IMG/VR virus record: IMGVR_UViG_3300046464_000007
Span: 1 to 32,038 of that record
Length of the DNA stretch: 32,038 nucleotides
Direction: 5' to 3' (one strand)
Source of the DNA: a virus
Under the pieces are notes generated by a model. The model was given only the letters and a program-made list of their open reading frames with translations, did not search any database and was not told the DNA's origin. A program made the position numbers and the translations under genes. Of this stretch, positions 22,363 to 30,375 are shown in pieces (the first letter of the stretch is position 1; every line of letters starts with the position of its first letter).

Positions 22363-23012
22363 GCCGCAGTCCAATCACCGTTATTTCCTACTCCACCTCG
22401 ATTTCCTGATGATCCTGTTGAGCCGTTTTGTGATGATCCAGTTGGACGACCCCACATAATTTGTTTCTCTACAATCGCAGTAACAAACTCAAAGCCTTTA
22501 TCAGTAGGATAGTCAATCTTTTGATCTTCTGCTGTATAGCGCCTAACCTTCGTTTTTTCAAATGCTACCAGTTTGTTTTCAGCCGCAATCGTAATTGTAG
22601 AATACTCGCCATTTTCTGCAATTGTCATAGTGTCCATAAAACCACTAAAAACAATAATAGGATCGCTAACTAACGAACCAGATGCATTAAAAGCACCAAG
22701 GCGTACACTAATTGGTCGACCTTGGTATTCATGATCTTTTGCAATAACAAGAAAAGAAGATTTAACACCTGTAATGCTAACATTCATTCCAGAAGCAGAT
22801 ATGTCAGACGTTTCTTGTATCTGACTAATTCCGAGCAAGTCACCTACGCCAAGATAAGTTTCACCGCCATAGGTTAAATCACCGACACCAGACCAAACAT
22901 TTAATTCAGCAGGGTTTTCGCTTGAATCAAATTCCATGTTGACAAGGTAGATAGGTCTAACAGTATCAGCAACAAGTGCGTTGCTCATTGCAGTAGTTAA
23001 TGTTCTGCTCAT
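22359..23012 (-). CDS. Distal tail / baseplate hub protein (DUF2163-like)
   Basis: A 217-residue protein with LTTAMSNALVADTVRPIYLV, then WSGVGDLTYGGETYLGVGDL and LGAFNASGSLVSDPIIVFSG. These beta-rich segments match hub proteins that follow the distal tail protein in GTA/HK97-like tails. The C-terminal end is Gly/Asn/Ser-rich and flexible (TGSSGNRGG). It is ATGA-coupled to the neighbours on both sides. Confidence 0.76.
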   Translation of the reverse strand: MSRTLTTAMSNALVADTVRPIYLVNMEFDSSENPAELNVWSGVGDLTYGGETYLGVGDLLGISQIQETSDISASGMNVSITGVKSSFLVIAKDHEYQGRPISVRLGAFNASGSLVSDPIIVFSGFMDTMTIAENGEYSTITIAAENKLVAFEKTKVRRYTAEDQKIDYPTDKGFEFVTAIVEKQIMWGRPTGSSQNGSTGSSGNRGGVGNNGDWTAA

Positions 23013-23590
23013 AGTGCTTCAACACAAGCAAAGGTAAAACCGTAAATGCTTGCCTCGTTTATAGACCAGCCTATATCGTTTGATGACATACGCCATAGAC
23101 TTTTAGGCAGGTTATAGGTAATCGCTTGAGATGAAGTCACTGCTATACGAAGAGGTGGTTGGAAATTAAGCGTAGCCTCGTTAGCCGCTTTATCTTCTGT
23201 AACTAAATAAAGGTAATCGTTTAGTTGAAAATAAGTACCTGCTGGTACTGCAACTGTGCCTGAACCTAGCTCTAAAGTTTCTGCCCTTATAGCGGCACTA
23301 CTAACAGTGTTAGCCGAAAGAGTGCTTGTGTGTAAAGGATTACCAAAAGTAAAAGTACCTTCTCTTCCTTTAAGGCCGACAATAAATGCTTCAACACTTC
23401 TAGCCTCCGCATGACTTAATGGCGGCAACGATATTTCAGCTTCCCATCGCGCACCCTGATGAGTATATACCTGTGTATCCAAAGTAAACGGTGACTCAGA
23501 AACAGCAACCACTCTGCGTAATCTCATTGACATATTTTGAATGCCAACAAGCGCTCCTGTAACTGGATTTGTTGGCCATGATAAAGGCAT
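23009..23590 (-). CDS. Distal tail protein-like
   Basis: A 193-residue protein: RRVVAVSESPFTLDTQVYTH, then PLSHAEARSVEAFIVGLKGR and GTFTFGNPLHT. This pattern occurs in distal tail proteins that cap the tube next to the tape measure gene. Its position, directly after the tape measure and before the hub, supports this. The remaining part is a beta-sandwich-like region. Confidence 0.75.
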   Translation of the reverse strand: MPLSWPTNPVTGALVGIQNMSMRLRRVVAVSESPFTLDTQVYTHQGARWEAEISLPPLSHAEARSVEAFIVGLKGREGTFTFGNPLHTSTLSANTVSSAAIRAETLELGSGTVAVPAGTYFQLNDYLYLVTEDKAANEATLNFQPPLRIAVTSSQAITYNLPKSLWRMSSNDIGWSINEASIYGFTFACVEAL

Positions 23591-23593
23591 TTG

Positions 23594-25450
23594 TTATGCT
23601 CCTGCCATTGCTTTAGAGAAGTTACCACCGCGCAATCTAGCATCTGCTACAGCGCCTTTAGCGGCTTGAGCTATCTGAGGCATTAACTGAACGATCTCAG
23701 CACGTACGGTTTGCTGTACGCCTGTCGTTACGTTAATTGTTTGTTGAACAACAACACCATTTCCGCCACCAAGATTCTTATTAGATACAATTGATCCTGA
23801 TTGATTTGGCACAAAAAGCTCAGTTCCGCGCTCACCAACCATGTAGGGCTGACCAGCCTGTACAGAACCACCTATAGCTTTAGGCGGTAATGGCACTCCT
23901 TCTCTAATTGGAGCAGTGGTCTGATTTTGAGTAGGAAATGGCGTACCTGTAATTAATCCAAACAAAGACTGAGTAATATAATACTGAACCAACATCTCAA
24001 TTAAGCTATCAACTACACTTTTTGCCATTGCTTTCATAGCGTCAGAAAACTTTTGCGCGCCAGTTATCGCGTCTGTAAATCCTTTTGTAATTGCTCCAGA
24101 CATTGACTTTGCAACTTTTTGCATACCCTCATCAAGAGAAGGAAAAGTTTCTTCTATGTTTTTAAAAGAAGCTTGCAACCTGTCAAATACTGTAACTAAT
24201 TGTTTTGCTTCTGCAATTTCTTCAGGATTGATAACATCTAACTTAGGAGCAGAGCTTAACTTATCAATATTACCAAGAAGCATATTTATAACGTTTTCAA
24301 ATCCTTCTACATCAATTACGTTTGATAAATCAATAGGAGTTAAGCCGCTTTGCATTTTTGCTTCAACTTCATTAATCTGCGCTTGAACTTCCATAAAGCG
24401 ACGTGTAATTTCGAGAACACTAGGATTTGCTTTATCTAAACCTGCTTTTAATCTTTCTCCAAGTGTCAAAGGTCTTTTTTCGTGAAATACAATGTCAAGT
24501 GCTTCTTGTAATCTTACGGCTTGTTGCTCAAAGCTTTTTAAATTAATTTCTTGTGCAACTTTTTGAAATTTTGAGACGTTAGATTTAAATGCGTTAAAAG
24601 TTTTCCCAACATTTGTTAAAATCGTATCCAAAGATTGGACAACTGCAAGAGTAGCGTTTAAAAATGCTTTTGCCATGTCTCTTGCAAACTGCTCAACACC
24701 GCCTTTTTTCTCTGCAATTTTTTTGAAAAAATCTGTAAATTTTGTTGTTAATGACTCGATAGCAGGGGCAAGGGCCGCAACAAATTGATCTCTTAGCCCT
24801 TTAGTAATTGCTTTAAGTTTTGTAAGAGAGTCTGTTGCATTTTCAACACCCTTCGCCGCATCAGAGGACATTACTACCCCTAAAGCTTTAGCTTCCCCAA
24901 GCAATTCAGAAAGACCTTCCCTGCCCAAGCTAAGTGTGTTAACTAATGCCGCGCCTTCACTATCAAATAGCTTAAACGCTAATCTAAGGCGGTCAGATTC
25001 GCTTTCTACGTTACTGAAGGCATCTGCAAGCACAAGCATTCTTTTATCTAACGGCAGTCTATTTAGTTCTTGAGCGTTAATTCCTAGCTCTCTAATAGCA
25101 CCTTTAGCCTCACCTGTACCTTTTGCGGCCTCTGCGGTTCTACGCGTAAACCTTTGCAGAGCCATGTCCATTGTGGTCGTGGCAACACCAGTTATTTCTG
25201 CGGCAAAACGCAAACCGCTCAAAGCCTCGGTGGTTGTGCCTATCTTAGATGCAGTCTTAGCTAATGAGTCTGTAGCACTAAGAGATGATTTGACTAATAA
25301 GCCAAAGCCAGCTACGCCAGCTACGCCTACCAGAGCAGTACGCATTGAAAACACTGCGCCTGTAACTTTTTTTAAACCTGCTGTGACGCTACCAAAGCCT
25401 TTCTTGGTTTTGTCAAACGCCTTAATCGTAATGTTTACATTTTCAGCCAT
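23594..25450 (-). CDS. Tape measure protein
   Basis: A 618-residue protein that sets tail length and is ejected during infection. It starts MAENVNITIKAFDKTKKGF, followed by a hydrophobic TALVGVAGVAGFGLLV segment, long helical stretches and a further hydrophobic part (about 470-510, DSLIEMLVQYYITQSLFGLI). The usual rule of about 0.15 nm per residue predicts a tail of roughly 90 nm. I chose ATG 25450, which overlaps the frameshifted chaperone stop by eight bases, over the GTG at 25459. Confidence 0.92.
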   Translation of the reverse strand: MAENVNITIKAFDKTKKGFGSVTAGLKKVTGAVFSMRTALVGVAGVAGFGLLVKSSLSATDSLAKTASKIGTTTEALSGLRFAAEITGVATTTMDMALQRFTRRTAEAAKGTGEAKGAIRELGINAQELNRLPLDKRMLVLADAFSNVESESDRLRLAFKLFDSEGAALVNTLSLGREGLSELLGEAKALGVVMSSDAAKGVENATDSLTKLKAITKGLRDQFVAALAPAIESLTTKFTDFFKKIAEKKGGVEQFARDMAKAFLNATLAVVQSLDTILTNVGKTFNAFKSNVSKFQKVAQEINLKSFEQQAVRLQEALDIVFHEKRPLTLGERLKAGLDKANPSVLEITRRFMEVQAQINEVEAKMQSGLTPIDLSNVIDVEGFENVINMLLGNIDKLSSAPKLDVINPEEIAEAKQLVTVFDRLQASFKNIEETFPSLDEGMQKVAKSMSGAITKGFTDAITGAQKFSDAMKAMAKSVVDSLIEMLVQYYITQSLFGLITGTPFPTQNQTTAPIREGVPLPPKAIGGSVQAGQPYMVGERGTELFVPNQSGSIVSNKNLGGGNGVVVQQTINVTTGVQQTVRAEIVQLMPQIAQAAKGAVADARLRGGNFSKAMAGA

Positions 25451-25930
25451 TGTTTTCACTCATTATCTTAAAGTAGGCCAACCATTCATTAAAATGATTT
25501 ACAGGCATTTGTTCAGCATCTTCTAACGTAATGTGAAGGCGATCAGCCAAAGATAAAAGATTCATCCTTGAGTGATCGCTTCTCAGTTTTTTTCGAACAC
25601 CTCTGGCGATTCTATCTCTGCAAACATCTGATTGGCTATATCTGATATAACGCTTGTTTCTTCGCCCATCAAATCTATCCTATCTTCAGCAGATGCGAAC
25701 AATTTTGAGCCGCCTTTATCTTCTGCTTTCATACAGATCAAGTCTACCATAGCACCAATAGTCGTATTGTTAAGAAAGTCAGGGTGCTTCTTCTGCAACT
25801 GGTCTAAGTCATAGCAAGTAATAGTTCTACAATATAACTTAAATGCTCCAGATTCGTCACTCCATGCAGGAACTACAACTTCTCGCGCCTGTATCTTTCT
25901 TCTGCTTCGTAACTCTTTAGCTAATCCCAT
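25443..25930 (-). CDS. Tail assembly chaperone, frameshifted long form (G-T like)
   Basis: Reading slips back one base at A AAA AAC (25592-25586) near the end of the short form, adding 47 residues for a product of 162. The added part begins LRSDHSRMNLLSLADRL and contains LEDAEQMPVNHFNEWLAYFK, a typical C-terminal chaperone domain that binds the tail tube protein. In lambda-like phages the long form bridges tape measure and tube. The frame stays open exactly to the tape measure start. This is strong evidence from sequence, though not tested. Confidence 0.88.
25583..25930 (-). CDS. Tail assembly chaperone, short form (G like)
   Basis: A 115-residue protein produced without frameshifting. It starts MGLAKELRSRRKIQAREVVV, with CYDLDQLQKKHPDFLN and an acidic C-terminal end (MFAEIESPEVFEKN). 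It coats the tape measure during tail assembly in related phages and is not in the finished virion. It lies between the tail tube and tape measure genes, the invariant place of this gene. Its last sense codons form the slippery site. Confidence 0.88.
   Translation of the reverse strand: MGLAKELRSRRKIQAREVVVPAWSDESGAFKLYCRTITCYDLDQLQKKHPDFLNNTTIGAMVDLICMKAEDKGGSKLFASAEDRIDLMGEETSVISDIANQMFAEIESPEVFEKN
25586..25592 (-). promoter_or_regulatory. Programmed -1 frameshift slippery site A AAA AAC
   Basis: On the minus strand the last codons GAA AAA AAC TGA contain the canonical heptamer in the right phase, directly before the stop codon. The -1 frame continues for 47 codons with a recognisable chaperone sequence. 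Confidence 0.9.
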
Positions 25931-25946
25931 GGTTTATCCCCCTTAG

Positions 25947-26351
25947 TTATGGATTTGATCCTGTAGTAACTGCTCCAGTACATTGTATTGTAAAGCTCGC
26001 CTCTACCATGCCATCAAAAGCGCCAGTAATAGACTTGCTCGTTACGATGCCTGATCCTGAGTAAAATTCTTCACCAGAGCCAGTGCCAGTTGGATGTACT
26101 TGCCAATCAATAGATGCTCTTTCGTCAAGACCAGTCTGAGATACGTCAGCTTCATCCCAGTAGCATTCTAAAGTTAATGTGTTAGTAGAAAGTCCTTGTT
26201 TGTACGATCGTACAGAATCGCCCATTACTGAATCTTCAATAGTGTCCGCTGAACCGTCAAACGTGAAAGAACGAACTTCTCCCACAGCGGCCATAGAGCC
26301 GCCTGAAGGCTGAATTTTTACTATGCCAGATGCGCCTGTTTTAGTCGCCAT
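25947..26351 (-). CDS. Major tail tube protein
   Basis: A 134-residue beta-rich protein: VGEVRSFTFDGSADTIEDSV, TNTLTLECYWDEADVSQTGL and a C-terminal part FDGMVEASFTIQCTGAV. This matches the small tail tube proteins of siphoviruses, with a loop of Gly/Ser-rich residues. It lies between the tail terminator and the tail chaperone, the standard order. It would polymerise around the tape measure. Confidence 0.88.
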   Translation of the reverse strand: MATKTGASGIVKIQPSGGSMAAVGEVRSFTFDGSADTIEDSVMGDSVRSYKQGLSTNTLTLECYWDEADVSQTGLDERASIDWQVHPTGTGSGEEFYSGSGIVTSKSITGAFDGMVEASFTIQCTGAVTTGSNP

Positions 26352-26374
26352 GATTATTTACCTTTTAAGTTAAG

Positions 26375-26809
26375 TTAAGTTGTGCCGCGAGTATACTGAT
26401 ATACAATGCGAACTGTAATAATGACCCCACCAACGGGATCAATAGAACCTTCATCTATCTCAACATTAACCACTTGCGTATCTATGGCTTTATTGCCTCT
26501 AGTACGGTCAACGTCAAGACCTTCTTCAATCGCCTCGATTATGTTGTTTCTTGCGCTGTCAATTGCAGAGCTTTTAACAAAACAAACCAAGTCATAATTT
26601 ATTGTACCCATTCTCTGAGTAGTCAATCCACCTATCGATGCATCCTCTCTGCTTTCATCAGCACTACGTACTAAGACGGCAGGGTATTGAGCATTTGATA
26701 ACTTCTCAAAGTCAAACGGCTCACGTGTAACATATTTTACAGCAACAGGACTGTTGATCCCTTTAAGCGTGGTAACGATATTTTCTGCTATCTCTTCTCT
26801 TACGCTCAT
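26375..26809 (-). CDS. Tail terminator / minor tail protein (gpU-like)
   Basis: A 144-residue protein with an N-terminal helix SVREEIAENIVTTLKGIN, central beta strands (YPAVLVRSADESRED, GTINYDLVCFVKS) and a C-terminal VVNVEIDEGSIDPVGGVIIT. This fits the tail terminators that cap the tube at the head end. It is ATGA-coupled to the preceding neck gene. Confidence 0.8.
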   Translation of the reverse strand: MSVREEIAENIVTTLKGINSPVAVKYVTREPFDFEKLSNAQYPAVLVRSADESREDASIGGLTTQRMGTINYDLVCFVKSSAIDSARNNIIEAIEEGLDVDRTRGNKAIDTQVVNVEIDEGSIDPVGGVIITVRIVYQYTRGTT

Positions 26810-27228
26810 TTTAAGTTCCTAAAAAAGACCTGACCTAGTTGCTTTTCTTCTTTGCGATTAAAACCAAAGAATGGTCTGGACTTGTTATTCATTGCCGCCT
26901 TTTTAGCTTCTGCGGCACGTGTAAAAAATATAACAGCCTGTTTACTATTTGCCTTAGTTGTCATACTGCCAAGCATCTTACCTGTAAACTGCAAATCAGG
27001 TGTTGATCCTCTCCCTCTTTTACTTCTAAATGCCGCATAGGTAGGGTTGTACTTTTTAAAAAAACCGCCTTTAAATCCTTTTCCTTTAGCAGTCCTGTCC
27101 TCAATAATACCTACGCCAGCTTGTGCAGTAATTGATAAAGCCCTACGCACACTTGCTGATAATTCTTTTCCCTTCTTTCCTATTCGCCTTGATACTTCTT
27201 TAGCGTTTGTTTTAACGCTGACTTGCAT
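26806..27228 (-). CDS. HK97 gp10-like neck / virion morphogenesis protein
   Basis: A 140-residue basic protein: KEVSRRIGKKGKELSASVRR and a C-terminal part with TPDLQFTGKMLGSMTTKANS and RPFFGFNRKEEKQL. The GKMLGS and RPFFGF patterns occur in gp10/gpG-type proteins at the head-tail join. It abuts both the connector gene and the tail terminator gene, the usual order. Confidence 0.83.
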   Translation of the reverse strand: MQVSVKTNAKEVSRRIGKKGKELSASVRRALSITAQAGVGIIEDRTAKGKGFKGGFFKKYNPTYAAFRSKRGRGSTPDLQFTGKMLGSMTTKANSKQAVIFFTRAAEAKKAAMNNKSRPFFGFNRKEEKQLGQVFFRNLK

Positions 27229-27638
27229 TATCTATCTAACCGCTGTCCGACAGGCTGTTTCTCATCTTCTTTAACAACGCCATCGCCATCTTCGTCATAG
27301 TCTACGCCATCAGCCAATACAGCTTCTAACTCTTCGCCATATCGTGCCTTATAAAAATCTATCATGCTTTGAAATCTGTCACCTTCTACCCAGTTAGTCA
27401 ACTGAGGTAACGCATAACGCCACAACACAAGATAAGCACTTGCCATTGTAAACTGCGTTGCTGTGAGCTTGGTATTGTCCATCTCACCAGCTATGTTCTT
27501 GCGAGGCCACCATCTAATGCGTAACTCACGCTGTATGTCAGCCTGTGCTTTAGGGTGTTCAAGAACAAAAGACTCGATACCTAGATCGAGAATGTCTGGA
27601 ATTAATTTTAATAAGTCTGCATCGCTTGAATAAGCCAT
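27228..27638 (-). CDS. Head-tail connector / adaptor protein
   Basis: A 136-residue helical protein: MAYSSDADLLKLIPDILDLG, followed by REL-RIRWWPRKNIAG and MASAYLVLWRYALPQL. It resembles gp6-like adaptors that attach under the portal. The acidic tail (DYDEDGDGVVKEDE) looks flexible. ATG 27638 forms TAATG with the upstream stop and has AAGGTG at the right spacing; an ATG six bases earlier is too close to that site. Confidence 0.78.
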   Translation of the reverse strand: MAYSSDADLLKLIPDILDLGIESFVLEHPKAQADIQRELRIRWWPRKNIAGEMDNTKLTATQFTMASAYLVLWRYALPQLTNWVEGDRFQSMIDFYKARYGEELEAVLADGVDYDEDGDGVVKEDEKQPVGQRLDR

Positions 27639-27925
27639 TACCATTTCACCTTGTCAGCCCAATAAGCCGCTGATGCTGTTTTGTCTTTACGTCCTTTTGC
27701 TATCTGCTTTGCAAATCTTGCCTTGAACGATCTTCTCTTTGCTTTGTCTGCTTCTGATTCATTCTTTCTAGGCGGTTTGTTATCTGCACCTTTCTGTCCA
27801 AACCTAATTAGCTTTATTTTATCGCCTTCTTTTGCCAGTACAGCGTGACTCTTGCTGTCATGGTTAGGTGTTCTTTTAGGCTTGTTGTAACCCTCAAACC
27901 TCTCACCGCGATAATTGATTGCCAT
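27638..27925 (-). CDS. Small basic head-region protein
   Basis: A 95-residue very basic protein: KAKEG-like core KEGDKIKLIRFGQKGADNK, then AKRRSFKARFAKQIAKGRKD and SAAYWADKVKW at the end. The IRFGQKG and AYWADKVKW patterns recur in conserved small phage proteins encoded near capsid genes. The strong positive charge suggests DNA or scaffold contact. The first gene after the capsid-gene terminator, with an ACGAGG ribosome site. Confidence 0.73.
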   Translation of the reverse strand: MAINYRGERFEGYNKPKRTPNHDSKSHAVLAKEGDKIKLIRFGQKGADNKPPRKNESEADKAKRRSFKARFAKQIAKGRKDKTASAAYWADKVKW

Positions 27926-27936
27926 ATAAACCTCGT

Positions 27937-27959
27937 AAGAATGCCCCCTTTCGGGGGCA
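27937..27959 (-). terminator. Intrinsic (attenuating) terminator after the capsid gene
   Basis: On the minus strand TGCCCCC pairs with GGGGGCA around a GAAA tetraloop, followed by TTCTT. The stem is strong but the T run is short, so partial read-through is expected. This would make more capsid than tail mRNA. Confidence 0.72.
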
Positions 27960-27966
27960 ATCAGTA

Positions 27967-28800
27967 TTACAATGCCGCGTCAGATAGAATCTCAACACCG
28001 AACGAGTCATCAAGCTCTGCAACACCATATACAGCAGTGGCGTTTAGCTCGAATGCTCTGAGAGACTCATCACGCTGAGGCGCAATGTTAAAGTCGCGCT
28101 TCATAGCAATCATCAATGCTTCTGGAGCAAATACAGCACCCTTCGCATCGTCATTGCCGTCTACAGATACGTTAGCAGACTCATATACATTAATACCTGC
28201 GATAGTACCAACATAACCAGAACGCATTGCTTCGTTTTGCAAGTCGCCACCATTTGGATTAGCAAAGGTGTTAGTTAGGTTAGCTTTCAACTGGTAAGCT
28301 TGGAACGGATGTACAACAGCGTTAATCGCTCCAGTGACCTTGTTAGAACGCAAAGTAGCCGCGGCTTTAAATAAGTCAGCAACAGTAATCTCTGCGCCAG
28401 CCGATCCAATAGAGCTAGAGAAACCGTCAAACAAAGCAATAAGGTCAGTATCAATCTTAGTAGCAATAGAGTTACCAAGAACAGTACCAAGCTCAACAGC
28501 AGGGTTTCCGTCACCGTAAGTTGCCATATCAGTCAATAGAACTTGTGCGCCTACCTCACCAACAGTTACAGAAACTGAAGAAGTAGAAACAGTAGTGCTA
28601 GTCATGTCAGTGCCTTCAGTCAATGCCGCGGCAGTAATCGCAGGGTACTTAGGAACCTGAATTGTCTTGCCAGCTTGTGCTTGAATGTTGTACTGAGTTA
28701 CTAGACCCATCATTAGGGATTGCTCTTCTGCGGTGAAACGCGCCTGAGCTACGATATTGACGAACAGGTCGTCAAGAGTTGTGGAAGTTGTTGCGGCCAT
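27967..28800 (-). CDS. Major capsid protein
   Basis: A 277-residue HK97-fold type protein: LFVNIVAQARFTAEEQSLMM, then IQVPKYPAITAAALTEGTD, VGAQVLLTDMATYGDGN and a C-terminal part FAPEALMIAMKRDFNIAPQ followed by TAVYGVAELDDSFGVEIL. These correspond to the N-arm, spine helix region and P/A domains of marine phage coat proteins. It directly follows the scaffold and precedes a terminator, as expected for the most abundant virion protein. A GAGGAT ribosome site precedes the ATG. Confidence 0.9.
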   Translation of the reverse strand: MAATTSTTLDDLFVNIVAQARFTAEEQSLMMGLVTQYNIQAQAGKTIQVPKYPAITAAALTEGTDMTSTTVSTSSVSVTVGEVGAQVLLTDMATYGDGNPAVELGTVLGNSIATKIDTDLIALFDGFSSSIGSAGAEITVADLFKAAATLRSNKVTGAINAVVHPFQAYQLKANLTNTFANPNGGDLQNEAMRSGYVGTIAGINVYESANVSVDGNDDAKGAVFAPEALMIAMKRDFNIAPQRDESLRAFELNATAVYGVAELDDSFGVEILSDAAL

Positions 28801-28836
28801 GATTATATCCTCAAAAATTAAATTAGTGGTTTGTGG

Positions 28837-29496
28837 TTACTTTTTCTTCATCGCGGCAAATTGCTCTTTGCCACCATTACTCCAGTTTGCAACCATATCT
28901 GCCACAGATTGAGGCTTCTGTGTAGAGCCACCAGCGTTACCCATCGATCCTGTGCCACCTTGTGACGCTTTGACCATGTGTGGGTTTACTGTCAAAAATT
29001 CTGCTACCATTTCATTAACAGATAGCAGATCACCGCTGTCATTGTATCGCGGTACTCCGTTACCGTCTAGCACCTCTACCATTCCATCATCTGACAGTCT
29101 GGTTTGGTCTTTTAGCAACTGAGATACTTGATTTGGATTGACAGCGTTATTATTAGAAGCCGCACCAAGAATCGCTCCATCTACTAGCGTCTGTTGCAAC
29201 TTACTTTTGTAACTCTGTATTTCCGCATCTTTCTTTTCAACTGTTTTCTTCAGGATAGAATCAAACTCGCCTCTCTCTTTTTGTCGCTCGAGTTCTGCGG
29301 CCTCTCTCTTTGCCATCAGTTCTTTTGCGTCATCAAGATCAATGCCTTGTATCTTCTTATCGAACTTGCGTTGCTCTCTTGCTACGCGATCCGCAACAAT
29401 GCGGTCTAGTTCATCCTGTGTAAACGTCTTTGTTTCCTGAGTTTCTACTGCCGCTGTTTCAGTCTCAGCTTGTGTTTCCATGATATCATCGCTCAT
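28837..29496 (-). CDS. Capsid scaffolding protein
   Basis: A 219-residue acidic, helical, low-complexity protein: QAETETAAVETQETKTFTQD, then DELDRIVADRVAREQRKFDK and a long charged coil to about residue 110. A Gly/Ser-rich stretch and basic C-terminal helix (GKEQFAAMKKK) follow and probably bind the coat. Composition, the DRIVADRVARE motif and its place before the major capsid gene support scaffold. It helps coat subunits form proheads and then leaves. Confidence 0.87.
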   Translation of the reverse strand: MSDDIMETQAETETAAVETQETKTFTQDELDRIVADRVAREQRKFDKKIQGIDLDDAKELMAKREAAELERQKERGEFDSILKKTVEKKDAEIQSYKSKLQQTLVDGAILGAASNNNAVNPNQVSQLLKDQTRLSDDGMVEVLDGNGVPRYNDSGDLLSVNEMVAEFLTVNPHMVKASQGGTGSMGNAGGSTQKPQSVADMVANWSNGGKEQFAAMKKK

Positions 29497-29531
29497 GTTA
29501 CGAACCTCTTATAGAGTATTGGTGAATTAAC

Positions 29532-29540
29532 AGTATAGCA
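29532..29540 (-). promoter_or_regulatory. Possible extended -10 promoter for scaffold and capsid genes
   Basis: On the minus strand TGCTATACT matches an extended -10 element (TGnTATAAT, one mismatch) 36 bp before the scaffold ATG. No good -35 box is present, so this is tentative. Confidence 0.35.
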
Positions 29541-29546
29541 TATTAC

Positions 29547-29621
29547 TTATTTCTTCTTTTTTTTATTTTTTTTCTTTGGTCGTCCTACTTTGGTTCCGTA
29601 TGTACCTTTACCTTGTGGCAT
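29547..29621 (-). CDS. Basic 24-residue protein (MPQGKGTYG type)
   Basis: The product starts MPQGKGTYGTKVGRPKKK and ends in a lysine run coded largely by an A-rich tract. It has a good AAGGAG ribosome site six bases upstream. Very similar tiny proteins occur among structural genes of many marine phages, so it is likely a real gene, perhaps binding DNA or the acidic scaffold. Function unknown. Confidence 0.75.
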   Translation of the reverse strand: MPQGKGTYGTKVGRPKKKNKKKKK

Positions 29622-29631
29622 TATTGTCTCC

Positions 29632-30375
29632 TTAAAAAACAGCCCTAAATCTATGACGGCAGTTATAGCCGCCACGCACAATAAACGGATTACCGTCTAT
29701 TTTTCCAGCCCAATCACCAGACCAGATTTCTTCAATTTCTTCTTTGGTGTATGTCTTGCCTACGTGCTTTGAACAGAACTTGCGCGTAACCTCATCATCT
29801 GGCCCTTGATACTTAAACTCTTTAGCACCTGACTCTAACGCTATTCTCGTATTTACAGCCGCATCAAACTGCATTAGCGAATCATGTAGCTGTTGACTGG
29901 CATACCGACCTAAATCACTGCCTACAGTCGCTCTAATTGTTGCTACGCTTGCGGCAAACGGTGTACCTGTTAATGTGCTTTCATAAACTTCTTTGGCTAT
30001 TACATCTAAATACTGCTGACCTAAGTCCTCGAACCCTTTAAAGGTCAAGCTCTGTAGTTGATTGATGATGCTCTGGTCTAACTGCGCTATGTCACCATAT
30101 TGACTTAACATAGCAATTGCTTTAGCCGCCACGCTGTTATACTCTCTAACCAAACGATCAACAACAAGCAAATATTCTTGCTCTATAGCTTCACGTAAAA
30201 CAACTCTAGCTTGTATTGCCCACTCTAAATCAAACAACTCACCATCACGCAAAGGCGCAGTAGCCATAATATCTGCTATGCGATTTTCTAAAGTAACTAA
30301 TGCGCTTGCTAATTTAGCCTGATGAGTATCTGCAAGCTTAATAAGATCACGCAACTGATCTATATCAGCGGCCAT
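29632..30375 (-). CDS. Mu F-like minor head protein
   Basis: A 247-residue protein. The N-terminal two thirds are helical. The C-terminal domain has the Mu gpF signature: EVTRKFCSKHVGKTYTKEEI, then IEEIWSGDWAGK and GGYNCRHRFRAVF with paired Cys and His. Such proteins bind the portal and are present in a few copies per head, sometimes ejected with DNA. It overlaps the portal stop by one base, in the usual position. Confidence 0.88.
   Translation of the reverse strand: MAADIDQLRDLIKLADTHQAKLASALVTLENRIADIMATAPLRDGELFDLEWAIQARVVLREAIEQEYLLVVDRLVREYNSVAAKAIAMLSQYGDIAQLDQSIINQLQSLTFKGFEDLGQQYLDVIAKEVYESTLTGTPFAASVATIRATVGSDLGRYASQQLHDSLMQFDAAVNTRIALESGAKEFKYQGPDDEVTRKFCSKHVGKTYTKEEIEEIWSGDWAGKIDGNPFIVRGGYNCRHRFRAVF

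Noticed and set aside
25164-25526. Plus-strand open frame of 120 codons opposite the tape measure start
   Set aside because: It covers the tape measure N-terminus and the frameshift extension, both well supported on the minus strand.
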